Assembly: GCF_021441885.1 (NCBI RefSeq)
Contig: NZ_CP090439.1
Span: 372,001 to 436,000 of the forward strand
Reading direction: 5' to 3'
Source: Vibrio maritimus
Lineage (GTDB): Bacteria > Pseudomonadota > Gammaproteobacteria > Enterobacterales > Vibrionaceae
DNA length: 64,000 bases
Under the pieces are notes generated by a model. That model was given only the letters and a program-made list of their open reading frames with translations, was not told the origin of the DNA and did not search any database. Made by a program: the position numbers and the translations under genes. Within the stretch, counting starts at the first letter, position 1. Each line of letters opens with the position of its first letter. Of the stretch, positions 43,233-51,185 are shown piece after piece.

Positions 43233-43802
43233 ATGAACTTAACGACATTAACAAACCCATCTCTTATTAACCTACAGACCACATTTGCGAGTCGCGATGA
43301 AGCGATCCAATCATTAGCAGCTCAACTTGATCAACAAGGCAAGCTCCACGACAAAGATGAGTATCTGAAAGCAGTTTATGAACGCGAAGCTCATGGAGCC
43401 ACTGCTCTCGGAGAGGGGCTTGCGGTTCCACACGGTAAGACGGACGCAGTAAAAGAAGCCGCATTCGCCGTCGCCACGCTAAAGCAGGATCTCAAGTGGC
43501 AAGGCATTGATGAAGAGGAAGACGTAAACCTCATCTTCTTAATCGCTATCCCAAATGCCGAAGCAGGTTCGACTCATATGCAATTACTAACCGAGCTTAC
43601 CGGTACGTTGGTCGATGATGAAGTGCGCGAAGCCGTCCTTAAGGCAACAACCGTTGATGAGATCATGACTCTTCTTCGTGACGAAGAACCTGCACCAGTT
43701 GTCGACCCGACGCCTGCTGCAAAGCCGGCTACGCAGCCACAAAAGAAAGAGGAACCAACGGGATTTTCTGGATTTGTATCGAAACTGTTTGGACGCTCTT
43801 AA
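43233..43802 (+). CDS. PTS fructose-type EIIA component
   Basis: The 189-residue protein has a fructose-type EIIA domain (about 1-145) with the phosphohistidine His67 in GLAVPHGKT. The last 45 residues are a Pro- and Lys-rich linker-like tail. It should take phosphate from HPr and pass it to the EIIB of the divergent EIIBC. The ATG at 43233 is preferred to the upstream TTG. It is followed by mngB at 52 bases, so the two are one transcript with manA. Confidence 0.88.
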   Translation: MNLTTLTNPSLINLQTTFASRDEAIQSLAAQLDQQGKLHDKDEYLKAVYEREAHGATALGEGLAVPHGKTDAVKEAAFAVATLKQDLKWQGIDEEEDVNLIFLIAIPNAEAGSTHMQLLTELTGTLVDDEVREAVLKATTVDEIMTLLRDEEPAPVVDPTPAAKPATQPQKKEEPTGFSGFVSKLFGRS

Positions 43803-43854
43803 GAGTTACCTATACCAAAGCACCTAACTCAACAGCATTAAAAAGGGTCTCACA

Positions 43855-46494
43855 ATGACTACATCTCGCGTTCACATCACTCCTCACATGCACTGGGACC
43901 GTGAATGGTATTTCACAACAGAGGAATCTCGCATTCTGCTTGTGAACAATATGGAAGAAATCATGCAGCGTCTGGAAAATGACCCTGAGTACAAATACTA
44001 CGTACTCGACGGTCAGACTGCGGTTCTTGAAGATTACTTTGCCATCAAACCTGAGAATAAACAGCGAGTGAAAGCACTGGTTGAGGCTGGCAAACTGATT
44101 GTTGGTCCTTGGTACTCACAAACTGACACCATGCAAGTCTCTGGCGAGTCCATTGTTCGCAACATGCTTTACGGAATGCGTGACTGTCTTGCGCTGGGTG
44201 AACCAATGAAGATCGGCTACCTGCCAGACTCATTTTCAATGAGCTCGCAGCTACCAATGATCTACAACGGTTTTGATATCGACACTGCTATGTTCTGGCG
44301 CGGCTGCTCTGAGCGTCACGGTACCGACAAAACGGAATTCTTGTGGCAATCAAACGACGGCTCTGAGGTCATGGCTCAGGTACTGCCTCTTGGCTACGCG
44401 ATTGGTAAATACCTACCACAAGACGAAGAAGGTCTGCGTGCACGTCTAGATAAATACTTCCCTGTGCTTGAAAAGCCTTCTGTGACCAAAGACATCCTAT
44501 TGCCAAACGGTCACGACCAGATGCCAATTCAAAAAGACATCTTTGAGGTGATGGACAAGCTACGCGAAATCTACCCAGATCGTGAGTTCGTCATGAGCCG
44601 CTTTGAAGAAGTCTTCGACCGTATCCGCGAAGAGCGTGACAACCTAGATACCATCAAAGGTGAGTTTAACGACGGTAAGTACATGCGTGTTCACCGCACC
44701 ATTTCTTCGACTCGCATGGACATCAAGCTGATCCACGCAGAGGTAGAAAACAAGATCGTTAATATCCTAGAGCCACTCGCTGCCATCGCTTGGACACTCG
44801 GTTTTGAGTACCACCACGGTCTTATCGAGAAGATGTGGAAAGAGAGCATGAAGAACCATGCCCACGATTCTATTGGTTGCTGCTGCTCAGACAAAGTTCA
44901 TGCTGAAATCCTGAACCGCTACATTCTTGCCGACGATATGGCCACCAACCTGATCACTTTCTACAAGCGTAAGATCGTTGACCATATGCCAGCGCGCGAG
45001 GGCTGTGACAAGCTGGCGTTCTTTAACCTATCACCATACGAGCGTGAAGAGGTGATCAATACCACCATCACTATCCGCGCTGATAAATTCAACCTATTTG
45101 ATAATGAAGGCAACCCAGTTGAATACTTCATTCAAGACCAGCGTGTGATTGACCCTGGTAAGATTGACCGTCAAATCGTTCACTACGGTAACTACGACCC
45201 ATTCATTGAGTACGATATCCAGATCAAATACACAGTGCCTGCGATGGGCTTTACCACGCTGCATATTCAAGGTAGCCAAGACGGTGCACAAAAAGCCGTG
45301 AAGTCGACGTCAGAGTACCTTGAGAATGAGTTCTACCAAATCTCTGTGAACAGCAACGGTACCCTAACCGTACTGGACAAAGAAACGCAAATGACTTTCG
45401 ACCAAGTACTGCGCGTGGAAGACGGCTCAGACGATGGTGATGAGTACGACTACTCACCATCTCGCCAAGAGTGGCTGCTGTATTCGGATGAGTTTGATGT
45501 TGATACCAGCATCAAACACGAGGGCTTCCAGTCTGTTGCGACCATCAAAACACGCATGAACGTGCCAGCAAACCTTGCAGAACGCGAAGCGCGCTCAGGT
45601 CAAAATGGCTTCGTTGATATGAACTGCCAAGTAGTGCTCAAACAAGGTTCACGTCGTATCGAAGTTCGTATGGAAATGGACAACCAAGCCGACGATCACC
45701 GTGTTCGCGTGCTGGTACCGACACCGTTTGCTTCTGAGACTGTGGTTGCGGACAACCAATTTGGTTTGATTACTCGTCCAACTAACGACCCTGCAATGGA
45801 CGTGTGGGAGCAAGAGGGCTGGAAGGAAGCACCAGTGCCGGTGTACCAGCTTATGAATTTTGCAGCGGTAGAAAACCAAACTGGCGGCATGGCACTGATG
45901 ACCAATGGTCTGCGTGAGTTCGAAGTGATTTCCAGCCAAGGTAATGAAAAACGCGACACCTTCGCACTCACTCTATTCCGCGGTGTAGGCGTGCTTGGTA
46001 AAGAAAACCTGCTGCTTCGCCCAGGTCGACCGTCTGGTATTAAGATCCCAACACCAGACTCACAAACTCGAGGCAAGATTGTATGTGAGTTCGCACTATT
46101 TGGTTTTGCGGGTAATCACATCGACGCCAACCTAATGGCCGAGGCTCGTGACAATGTGACGCCAATCCAGTGTTACAACAAGATCCCATACAACGCGATG
46201 AAGCTTAACGTAGGCGAGCAAGATAAGCCGTTGACCTACTCGCTACTCAACAAGGACAAAAAAGGTGCGGTTCTGAGTGTCCTCAAGAAAGCGGAAGATG
46301 ACAATGCACTGATTCTGCGTGTCTACAACCCAGCAGAGACGGGCAGTATCGAAGACCAAATTGACTTCAACCAGCCAGTGACTTCATGGCGAGAAGTTAG
46401 TCTAGATGAACGAGTGCGCGAAACGAATGTAGCGATGCAATCGTTCGGTGAGCTGAAGCCTTGCCAAGCTCGAAGCTTCCAAATCAAGTTCTAA
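43855..46494 (+). CDS. mngB: Alpha-mannosidase, GH38 family, for 2-O-(6-phospho-mannosyl)-glycerate
   Basis: The 879-residue cytoplasmic enzyme opens SRVHITPHMHWDREWYFTTE, nearly identical to the E. coli MngB start as I know it, and the match runs through YLPDSFSMSSQLP (nucleophile region), FWRGCSERHGTDKTEFLWQ and NHAHDSIGCCCSDKVH. It cleaves phosphorylated mannosyl-glycerate to mannose-6-phosphate and glycerate. Length agrees with E. coli (877). It lies between the PTS EIIA gene and manA, so mannose-6-phosphate goes straight to the isomerase. The chain is complete. Confidence 0.96.
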   Translation: MTTSRVHITPHMHWDREWYFTTEESRILLVNNMEEIMQRLENDPEYKYYVLDGQTAVLEDYFAIKPENKQRVKALVEAGKLIVGPWYSQTDTMQVSGESIVRNMLYGMRDCLALGEPMKIGYLPDSFSMSSQLPMIYNGFDIDTAMFWRGCSERHGTDKTEFLWQSNDGSEVMAQVLPLGYAIGKYLPQDEEGLRARLDKYFPVLEKPSVTKDILLPNGHDQMPIQKDIFEVMDKLREIYPDREFVMSRFEEVFDRIREERDNLDTIKGEFNDGKYMRVHRTISSTRMDIKLIHAEVENKIVNILEPLAAIAWTLGFEYHHGLIEKMWKESMKNHAHDSIGCCCSDKVHAEILNRYILADDMATNLITFYKRKIVDHMPAREGCDKLAFFNLSPYEREEVINTTITIRADKFNLFDNEGNPVEYFIQDQRVIDPGKIDRQIVHYGNYDPFIEYDIQIKYTVPAMGFTTLHIQGSQDGAQKAVKSTSEYLENEFYQISVNSNGTLTVLDKETQMTFDQVLRVEDGSDDGDEYDYSPSRQEWLLYSDEFDVDTSIKHEGFQSVATIKTRMNVPANLAEREARSGQNGFVDMNCQVVLKQGSRRIEVRMEMDNQADDHRVRVLVPTPFASETVVADNQFGLITRPTNDPAMDVWEQEGWKEAPVPVYQLMNFAAVENQTGGMALMTNGLREFEVISSQGNEKRDTFALTLFRGVGVLGKENLLLRPGRPSGIKIPTPDSQTRGKIVCEFALFGFAGNHIDANLMAEARDNVTPIQCYNKIPYNAMKLNVGEQDKPLTYSLLNKDKKGAVLSVLKKAEDDNALILRVYNPAETGSIEDQIDFNQPVTSWREVSLDERVRETNVAMQSFGELKPCQARSFQIKF

Positions 46495-46551
46495 CATCCA
46501 CCAGCTCCCTCACTAGGGGGAGCTACCCATCGCTGATTGGTAGAAAAACAC

Positions 46552-47739
46552 ATGTCTATAGTAAAACTTAGCAATGATATCAAGCACTATGCGTGGGGAA
46601 GTAAAACCTCCATCACTGAGCTATTTGGCATTGAAAACCCAAAGAATGAACCACAGGCTGAAATCTGGATGGGCGCACATGCAAATGGTAGCTCAGTGCT
46701 TGAAGACTCTGGCTCTTCACTCGCAGACTATATTGCCAGTGACAAGCAAAAAGCCCTCGGTGACTACACAACCAATCGATTTGGAGAGCTTCCGTACTTG
46801 TTTAAGGTGCTTGCTGCAGAAACACCATTATCGATTCAGGTGCACCCTAACAAGCATAAGTCTGAGCTCGGCTTTGAGCGTGAGAATGCCCAAGGTATCC
46901 CACTTGATGCGGCCAACCGCAATTACAAGGATCCGAACCACAAGCCTGAACTTGTTTATGCGCTTACTTTCTATAAGGCGATGAACGGCTTTCGACCAAT
47001 CGAAGACATCGTTCGCTTGTTTGAATCCATTGGTATTGACGCACTTGAGCCTCAGGTGACTGCTTTGACAAGCAACCAAACCAGTGATGGTCTCAAACGC
47101 TTTTTTACCGAGATCATGTCTCTTAGCGGAGACAATAAGCAACAAGCACTACAAGAGCTTTACGATGCCTACCAAAAACCCGCGAAAAGCGTCATGGTTA
47201 GGGAAGCCTTATCTTATAGTCAAAGTTTCTACAAACACTACGCCGATGACATTGGCTTGTTTGCACCACTGATGCTCAACACGGTTGAGCTCGCGCCGGG
47301 TGAAGCGATGTTTTTGCATGCGGAGACTCCTCATGCATATGTCGAAGGAACTGGTTTAGAAATTATGGCGAGTTCAGACAATGTTCTGCGCGCAGGCTTA
47401 ACACCGAAGTACATCGACGTATCCGAGCTTATCGACAACGTTAAATTCCAGTCTATCAAACCAGAAGATATCAGGCTTAATCCTATAAACAAGTCAGGCA
47501 GGCTTAGTTACCCTATTCCGGTGGATGACTTTGGGTTTGACATCATTCAGTCTAACCAAGAAGTCCAGCGTCAATACTTGCGCAGTGCAGAGATACTGTT
47601 TTGTGTAGAAGGTGAAGTGACCGTATCGTCATCAGACAACCAAGTTGTCTTAAAACACGGCGAATCGGTATTCATCAGCAATGATTCTGCTCATTACCAA
47701 TATCAAGGGAATGGTGTTCTTGCTCGTGCGTTTAACTAA
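46552..47739 (+). CDS. manA: Mannose-6-phosphate isomerase, class I (mng-linked copy)
   Basis: The 395-residue zinc enzyme has KHYAWGSKTSI near the start, the metal-binding IQVHPNKHKSELGF and DPNHKPELVYAL, and ETPHAYVEGTGLEIMASSDNV near 270. It converts mannose-6-phosphate to fructose-6-phosphate. ATG 46552 is chosen as the family start; the ribosome site is weak. It follows mngB by 57 bases. A second copy is at 53755-54945, so this one is probably dedicated to mannosyl-glycerate use. Confidence 0.93.
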   Translation: MSIVKLSNDIKHYAWGSKTSITELFGIENPKNEPQAEIWMGAHANGSSVLEDSGSSLADYIASDKQKALGDYTTNRFGELPYLFKVLAAETPLSIQVHPNKHKSELGFERENAQGIPLDAANRNYKDPNHKPELVYALTFYKAMNGFRPIEDIVRLFESIGIDALEPQVTALTSNQTSDGLKRFFTEIMSLSGDNKQQALQELYDAYQKPAKSVMVREALSYSQSFYKHYADDIGLFAPLMLNTVELAPGEAMFLHAETPHAYVEGTGLEIMASSDNVLRAGLTPKYIDVSELIDNVKFQSIKPEDIRLNPINKSGRLSYPIPVDDFGFDIIQSNQEVQRQYLRSAEILFCVEGEVTVSSSDNQVVLKHGESVFISNDSAHYQYQGNGVLARAFN

Positions 47740-47856
47740 CCCCCGGTTACCGTGAACGCATTCAAAACACCTAGAGCCTGTTTAATTGAGACTTCACAGG
47801 CTCACTATTGGTAACTTATGGTCTTTTTACGTAAATCGTAACAACCGCTTTGACCA

Positions 47857-47882
47857 ACCCCGCTGCTAGGCGGGGTCTTTTC
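47857..47882 (+). terminator. Terminator of the mng operon
   Basis: ACCCCGC and GCGGGGT form a 7-bp stem around TGCTAG, then CTTTT. It lies about 120 bases after the manA stop; an untranslated tail precedes it. Confidence 0.7.
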
Positions 47883-47925
47883 TTGTGTTTCTCTGAGCTC
47901 TAAAGTTGGACAACCAATAGAATCA

Positions 47926-48450
47926 TTAACGACCCAGCATTCGGCTTAGCGTGCCATCTTTGTCTACGACTTGGTGTTTGATAGCGCCTAGTACATGCAA
48001 AGCAACAGCAACCATCAACACCGTCGCGCCAATACCATGTAAGTTACTGCCGAGCGAGCCAAGCCATTCAATCTTGTCACCCTTGTCATACAGAACCCAA
48101 CCAAACACATCGATGCCTCTTCCTCCGCCGATGCTCATCATGATGCCAGACGTTGGCATGAGTAATGTGCCCAACAGAAGTAAGTGATGAATAGATTTCG
48201 CAGCGATTTCTTGCAGTCTTGGCATAGGTGCAACGCTTTCGATCGCCCCCTCTTTAAATCGCCAGAGCAGGCGAGTGGTGGCGATCACAAGTAAAATCAC
48301 ACCCAGTGATTTATGAATTCCGAGGAGTTCGAATTTTTCTGGACTACGCTCCATCGATTCAAAGACTTTACCGAGTACGAAGATCCCGATAAAGGTTAAT
48401 CCTGTTAACCAGTGAAGAGCAATTGTCGGTTTTGATAATTTTTTTGACAT
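47926..48450 (-). CDS. Cytochrome b561 family protein
   Basis: The 174-residue inner-membrane protein has four helices and histidines placed for two b-type hemes: ALHWLTGL (His13), LGIHKSLG (about 45), KSIHHLLLLG and VALHVLGAIKHQ near 150. Such proteins (CybB type) pass electrons between quinones and, in some relatives, superoxide. It is a single gene with a tandem octamer array 94 bases upstream. Confidence 0.88.
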   Translation of the reverse strand: MSKKLSKPTIALHWLTGLTFIGIFVLGKVFESMERSPEKFELLGIHKSLGVILLVIATTRLLWRFKEGAIESVAPMPRLQEIAAKSIHHLLLLGTLLMPTSGIMMSIGGGRGIDVFGWVLYDKGDKIEWLGSLGSNLHGIGATVLMVAVALHVLGAIKHQVVDKDGTLSRMLGR

Positions 48451-48543
48451 GATTATGTTTCCTTAAAAAAGCTAAGGACATTATTAAGAATTTACAATTG
48501 TTAGGCGATAGTCAGGAATGTAAAGCTGTGTAAACATTCGTAT

Positions 48544-48607
48544 TTCGACGGTTCGACGGTTCGACGGTTCGACGGTTCGACGGTTCGACGGTTCGACGGA
48601 TCGACGG
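48544..48607. repeat. Octamer tandem repeat (TTCGACGG)n
   Basis: TTCGACGG occurs seven times in perfect tandem, then once as ATCGACGG, and a partial ATCGA follows. It lies 94-157 bases upstream of the cytochrome b561 start and just after the Lrp-type stop. Perfect short arrays are prone to slip during replication, so copy number may vary. Confidence 0.95.
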
Positions 48608-48623
48608 ATCGATTAAGCCACTA

Positions 48624-49079
48624 CTAGCTAATCGGAAGTTTGGTTTTTCGCTTAACTTGCCCGAATGCAAAACTGGATTCAATCGAAGCGATATTGCTAA
48701 GCGGCGTGAGCTGACGACGAATGAACTGCTCGTAGGTTTTTAGTGATTCGCTCACCACATGCAGCAAGTAGTCGTGATTGCCTGTCATCAAAAAACACTC
48801 CAATACCTCGTCCATGCTGTCGATATGATGCTCAAAGTCACGCATATTATCCTCGGTTGGTTTGTCCAATTTAACCAGCACAAACACGTTGATCGGTAGA
48901 CCACACGCTTCTTGATCGACGCTCGCGTGGTAACCGCGGATAACACCTTTTTTCTCCAATGCTCGGACTCTACGTAGGCATGGGGAGGGTGAGAGAGCAA
49001 TACGATCAGCAAGCTCCTGATTACTCAGCCGGGCATTGCTTTGAAGCTCTTTCAATATCTTCTTATCAATCTCATCCAT
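48624..49079 (-). CDS. Lrp/AsnC-family transcriptional regulator
   Basis: A 151-residue protein with an N-terminal helix-turn-helix (MDEIDKKILKELQSNARLSN, ALSPSPCLRRVRALEKKGVI) and a C-terminal RAM domain (about 70-145) for amino-acid binding and octamer formation. ATG 49079 has AAGGAACC before it. It is divergent from the long PLP enzyme gene, and a GCAAT-TTA-ATTGC palindrome lies between, so it should control that enzyme according to an amino acid. Confidence 0.93.
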   Translation of the reverse strand: MDEIDKKILKELQSNARLSNQELADRIALSPSPCLRRVRALEKKGVIRGYHASVDQEACGLPINVFVLVKLDKPTEDNMRDFEHHIDSMDEVLECFLMTGNHDYLLHVVSESLKTYEQFIRRQLTPLSNIASIESSFAFGQVKRKTKLPIS

Positions 49080-49111
49080 TGGCAGGTTCCTTCGATAATT
49101 TGTATTTCCGC

Positions 49112-49124
49112 GCAATTTAATTGC
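49112..49124. promoter_or_regulatory. Palindrome in the Lrp/PLP-enzyme divergent region
   Basis: GCAATTTAATTGC is a perfect 5-3-5 palindrome, 33 bases before the Lrp-type start and 88 before the PLP enzyme start, similar in kind to Lrp/AsnC operators. Confidence 0.45.
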
Positions 49125-49211
49125 TCAAAGGCCCTAAAATAGTTCGCACATCGCAATAATTAACATTTTTATAACACTAAACTTTTAAGAGGTAAAACAA
49201 AGGATGGAAAT

Positions 49212-51023
49212 ATGAATACCTCGACTCAACTCAGCCCTCTACGAAAAACAACCAAACACGAACAAGCAGAGGCATTGGCTATCGAGCAAGCCAAACACTT
49301 TGGTATCGATCCAAACAGCGAATACGGCATGTCGCTTGTAGAACTCGCGACCACGCTATACAAGGCGAACAACAAAACTCATGATCTTTGGGCGATTACG
49401 GTCGAAGGTCTCTCGGATCTTGATAAAAGCGATCGTATCGCCTGGTTCAATGCCAAGCGATTTTTGTCGTTCCAGATCGCCAAGATCCTCGACAATCTGC
49501 AAAATCCGATGCGCGCTACCTATCAGTCGATTGCAACCAACAATGGTAACTTCGCGTCCAAAGGGGCCTACCCTATTTTTGACAATGTGGCGGCTATTTT
49601 CTCAGCGAGCCCGGTTATCACTCGCACAGCAACCTATCTTTTCGCTTGTACTGAGTGGATTGAAGATGCATTTAACGGCAAAGAGCCGCTGCATGACATT
49701 TACTCTAGGCTTCTGAACCCAACGTCTATTGCTCTCGCCAACCACATGGTCGACTTGGAAGCAGGCGAAAGAGCGAACCAATATCTTGCGTGGAACTTCA
49801 ACTCTGGGATGGCGGCGATTGATGGTCTACTGAGTCATCTGCTCGGCTATGAAGATATCGTTTTGGCGTCACGTAACATCTATGGCGGGTCCTATCAATT
49901 GCTAGAAGACTGGTTCGCTAAACCTTCAAATCTCAATGTCGCGGTTGAATGGGTAGATGGTTATTCCGGTGATGACTTCGCCAAACGCTTGGATGAAGTA
50001 GTTGAGAAATACGCTGACCGAATAGAAAATGGCAAACGCATCTATATCTACCTTGAATCACCGTGCAACCCTCACGGATACGTGCTGGATGTCGCTGCTA
50101 TTAGCCGCGCCGCACACACTCTCGGTTGGGATGTGATTGTCGACTCAACGGTTGGTACGCCAATGCTACATCCTGTGCTTAAACGCGATGACGTTATGGA
50201 GCGCCCTGACTATGTCATTCACTCGTATACTAAAGAGCTCGCAGGCTCGGGAACAACGACCGCCGGCGTGGTCATAGGTCGAAACGAAACCATGTTTATC
50301 CCCAAAGGCGAGAGTGTTCCATTCACTAAACCCAACGGTGATGAGGTTACTATTGAGTGGAATAACTCGCTGTTTTGGAACGTTTACTACATCAAGGGGG
50401 CTTTCCTCGATGCGGACAAGGCGTTTGAAGTACTCAACGGCATGAAAACCTATGAGATGCGTGTGGTGCAAAAAACGATTAATACGCTAACGCTAGCCAA
50501 GATCTTCGATGCACATCCCGATGTTAATGTCTCTTGCCCTGCTCTGCCTGATAGCGACAACTACCATCACTGTCAGAAGAACATGTATCTCGGTTTGCCA
50601 GCGGCGCTGTTTACCATCGACATGGAGGGAAATGGCAATCGAGCACCTATCAATCGAGAAGTGTTCAAGCAGTTCTTTGACATGCTTGAACCTGCGATTG
50701 GCATGCAAGTCAGCCTTGGGCAAACCAACACAGTCGCGCTGTGCCCTGCTCTGACGACTCACTCAGAGCTTAGTGATTCAGCGCTGTCCGAAGCAGGTAT
50801 AAAGCCCACCACGATGAGGCTTTCTATTGGTCTTGAAGATCCGCGTATGTTTATTGCCCACATCATAGAAGCGGCAACTCTGTCTATTGATAATAAGCAT
50901 CCCGAGTTTTCACAAAGTTTTCCGTGTGCCGAGCAGATTGACGACATCTACCTGCAAACCTACACGCAGGTTCATGACAAAATCGTTCGCAATCAACCGA
51001 GATTCAATACATTAAGGCGATAG
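49212..51023 (+). CDS. PLP-dependent enzyme of the Cys/Met-metabolism family with an N-terminal extension
   Basis: The 603-residue protein has the gamma-lyase/synthase fold from about residue 105: YSRLLNPTSIALANHMVDLE matches the family start, ESPCNPHGYV is the substrate-pocket loop, and the PLP lysine is Lys341 in HSYTKELAGSG. Family members of about 390-430 residues cleave or join sulfur amino acids; this one is 170-200 longer, half of that as a helical N-terminal extension. The Lrp-type gene next to it suggests an amino-acid substrate. The exact reaction is unknown. Confidence 0.82.
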   Translation: MNTSTQLSPLRKTTKHEQAEALAIEQAKHFGIDPNSEYGMSLVELATTLYKANNKTHDLWAITVEGLSDLDKSDRIAWFNAKRFLSFQIAKILDNLQNPMRATYQSIATNNGNFASKGAYPIFDNVAAIFSASPVITRTATYLFACTEWIEDAFNGKEPLHDIYSRLLNPTSIALANHMVDLEAGERANQYLAWNFNSGMAAIDGLLSHLLGYEDIVLASRNIYGGSYQLLEDWFAKPSNLNVAVEWVDGYSGDDFAKRLDEVVEKYADRIENGKRIYIYLESPCNPHGYVLDVAAISRAAHTLGWDVIVDSTVGTPMLHPVLKRDDVMERPDYVIHSYTKELAGSGTTTAGVVIGRNETMFIPKGESVPFTKPNGDEVTIEWNNSLFWNVYYIKGAFLDADKAFEVLNGMKTYEMRVVQKTINTLTLAKIFDAHPDVNVSCPALPDSDNYHHCQKNMYLGLPAALFTIDMEGNGNRAPINREVFKQFFDMLEPAIGMQVSLGQTNTVALCPALTTHSELSDSALSEAGIKPTTMRLSIGLEDPRMFIAHIIEAATLSIDNKHPEFSQSFPCAEQIDDIYLQTYTQVHDKIVRNQPRFNTLRR

Positions 51024-51045
51024 CTCCGACTATCCGAGACGAGAG

Positions 51046-51075
51046 AAGCGAGAGCCCAGGCTCTCGCTTTGTTTT
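51046..51075 (+). terminator. Terminator of the PLP enzyme gene
   Basis: AAGCGAGAGC and GCTCTCGCTT form a 10-bp stem around CCAG, then TGTTTT. Confidence 0.85.
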
Positions 51076-51124
51076 ATTCCCTTGTTTGCTGTCAAATATG
51101 TCATTTAATCAGATGGTTATAATA

Positions 51125-51142
51125 TCGACATAAAACTGTCAT
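51125..51142 (+). promoter_or_regulatory. Candidate PhoB box
   Basis: TCGACATAAAACTGTCAT agrees with the Pho box consensus CTGTCATAWAWCTGTCAY at 15 of 18 positions. It lies 44 bases before the lipoprotein gene, the normal place for PhoB activation. Confidence 0.6.
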
Positions 51143-51185
51143 ACCACTTCTCTACAGTCGGCGAGTCTACTTTCAAGGAGGAAAT

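Noticed and set aside
48544..48607. The octamer array as a CRISPR-like locus.
   Set aside because: Units are 8 bases with no spacers; it is a simple tandem repeat.
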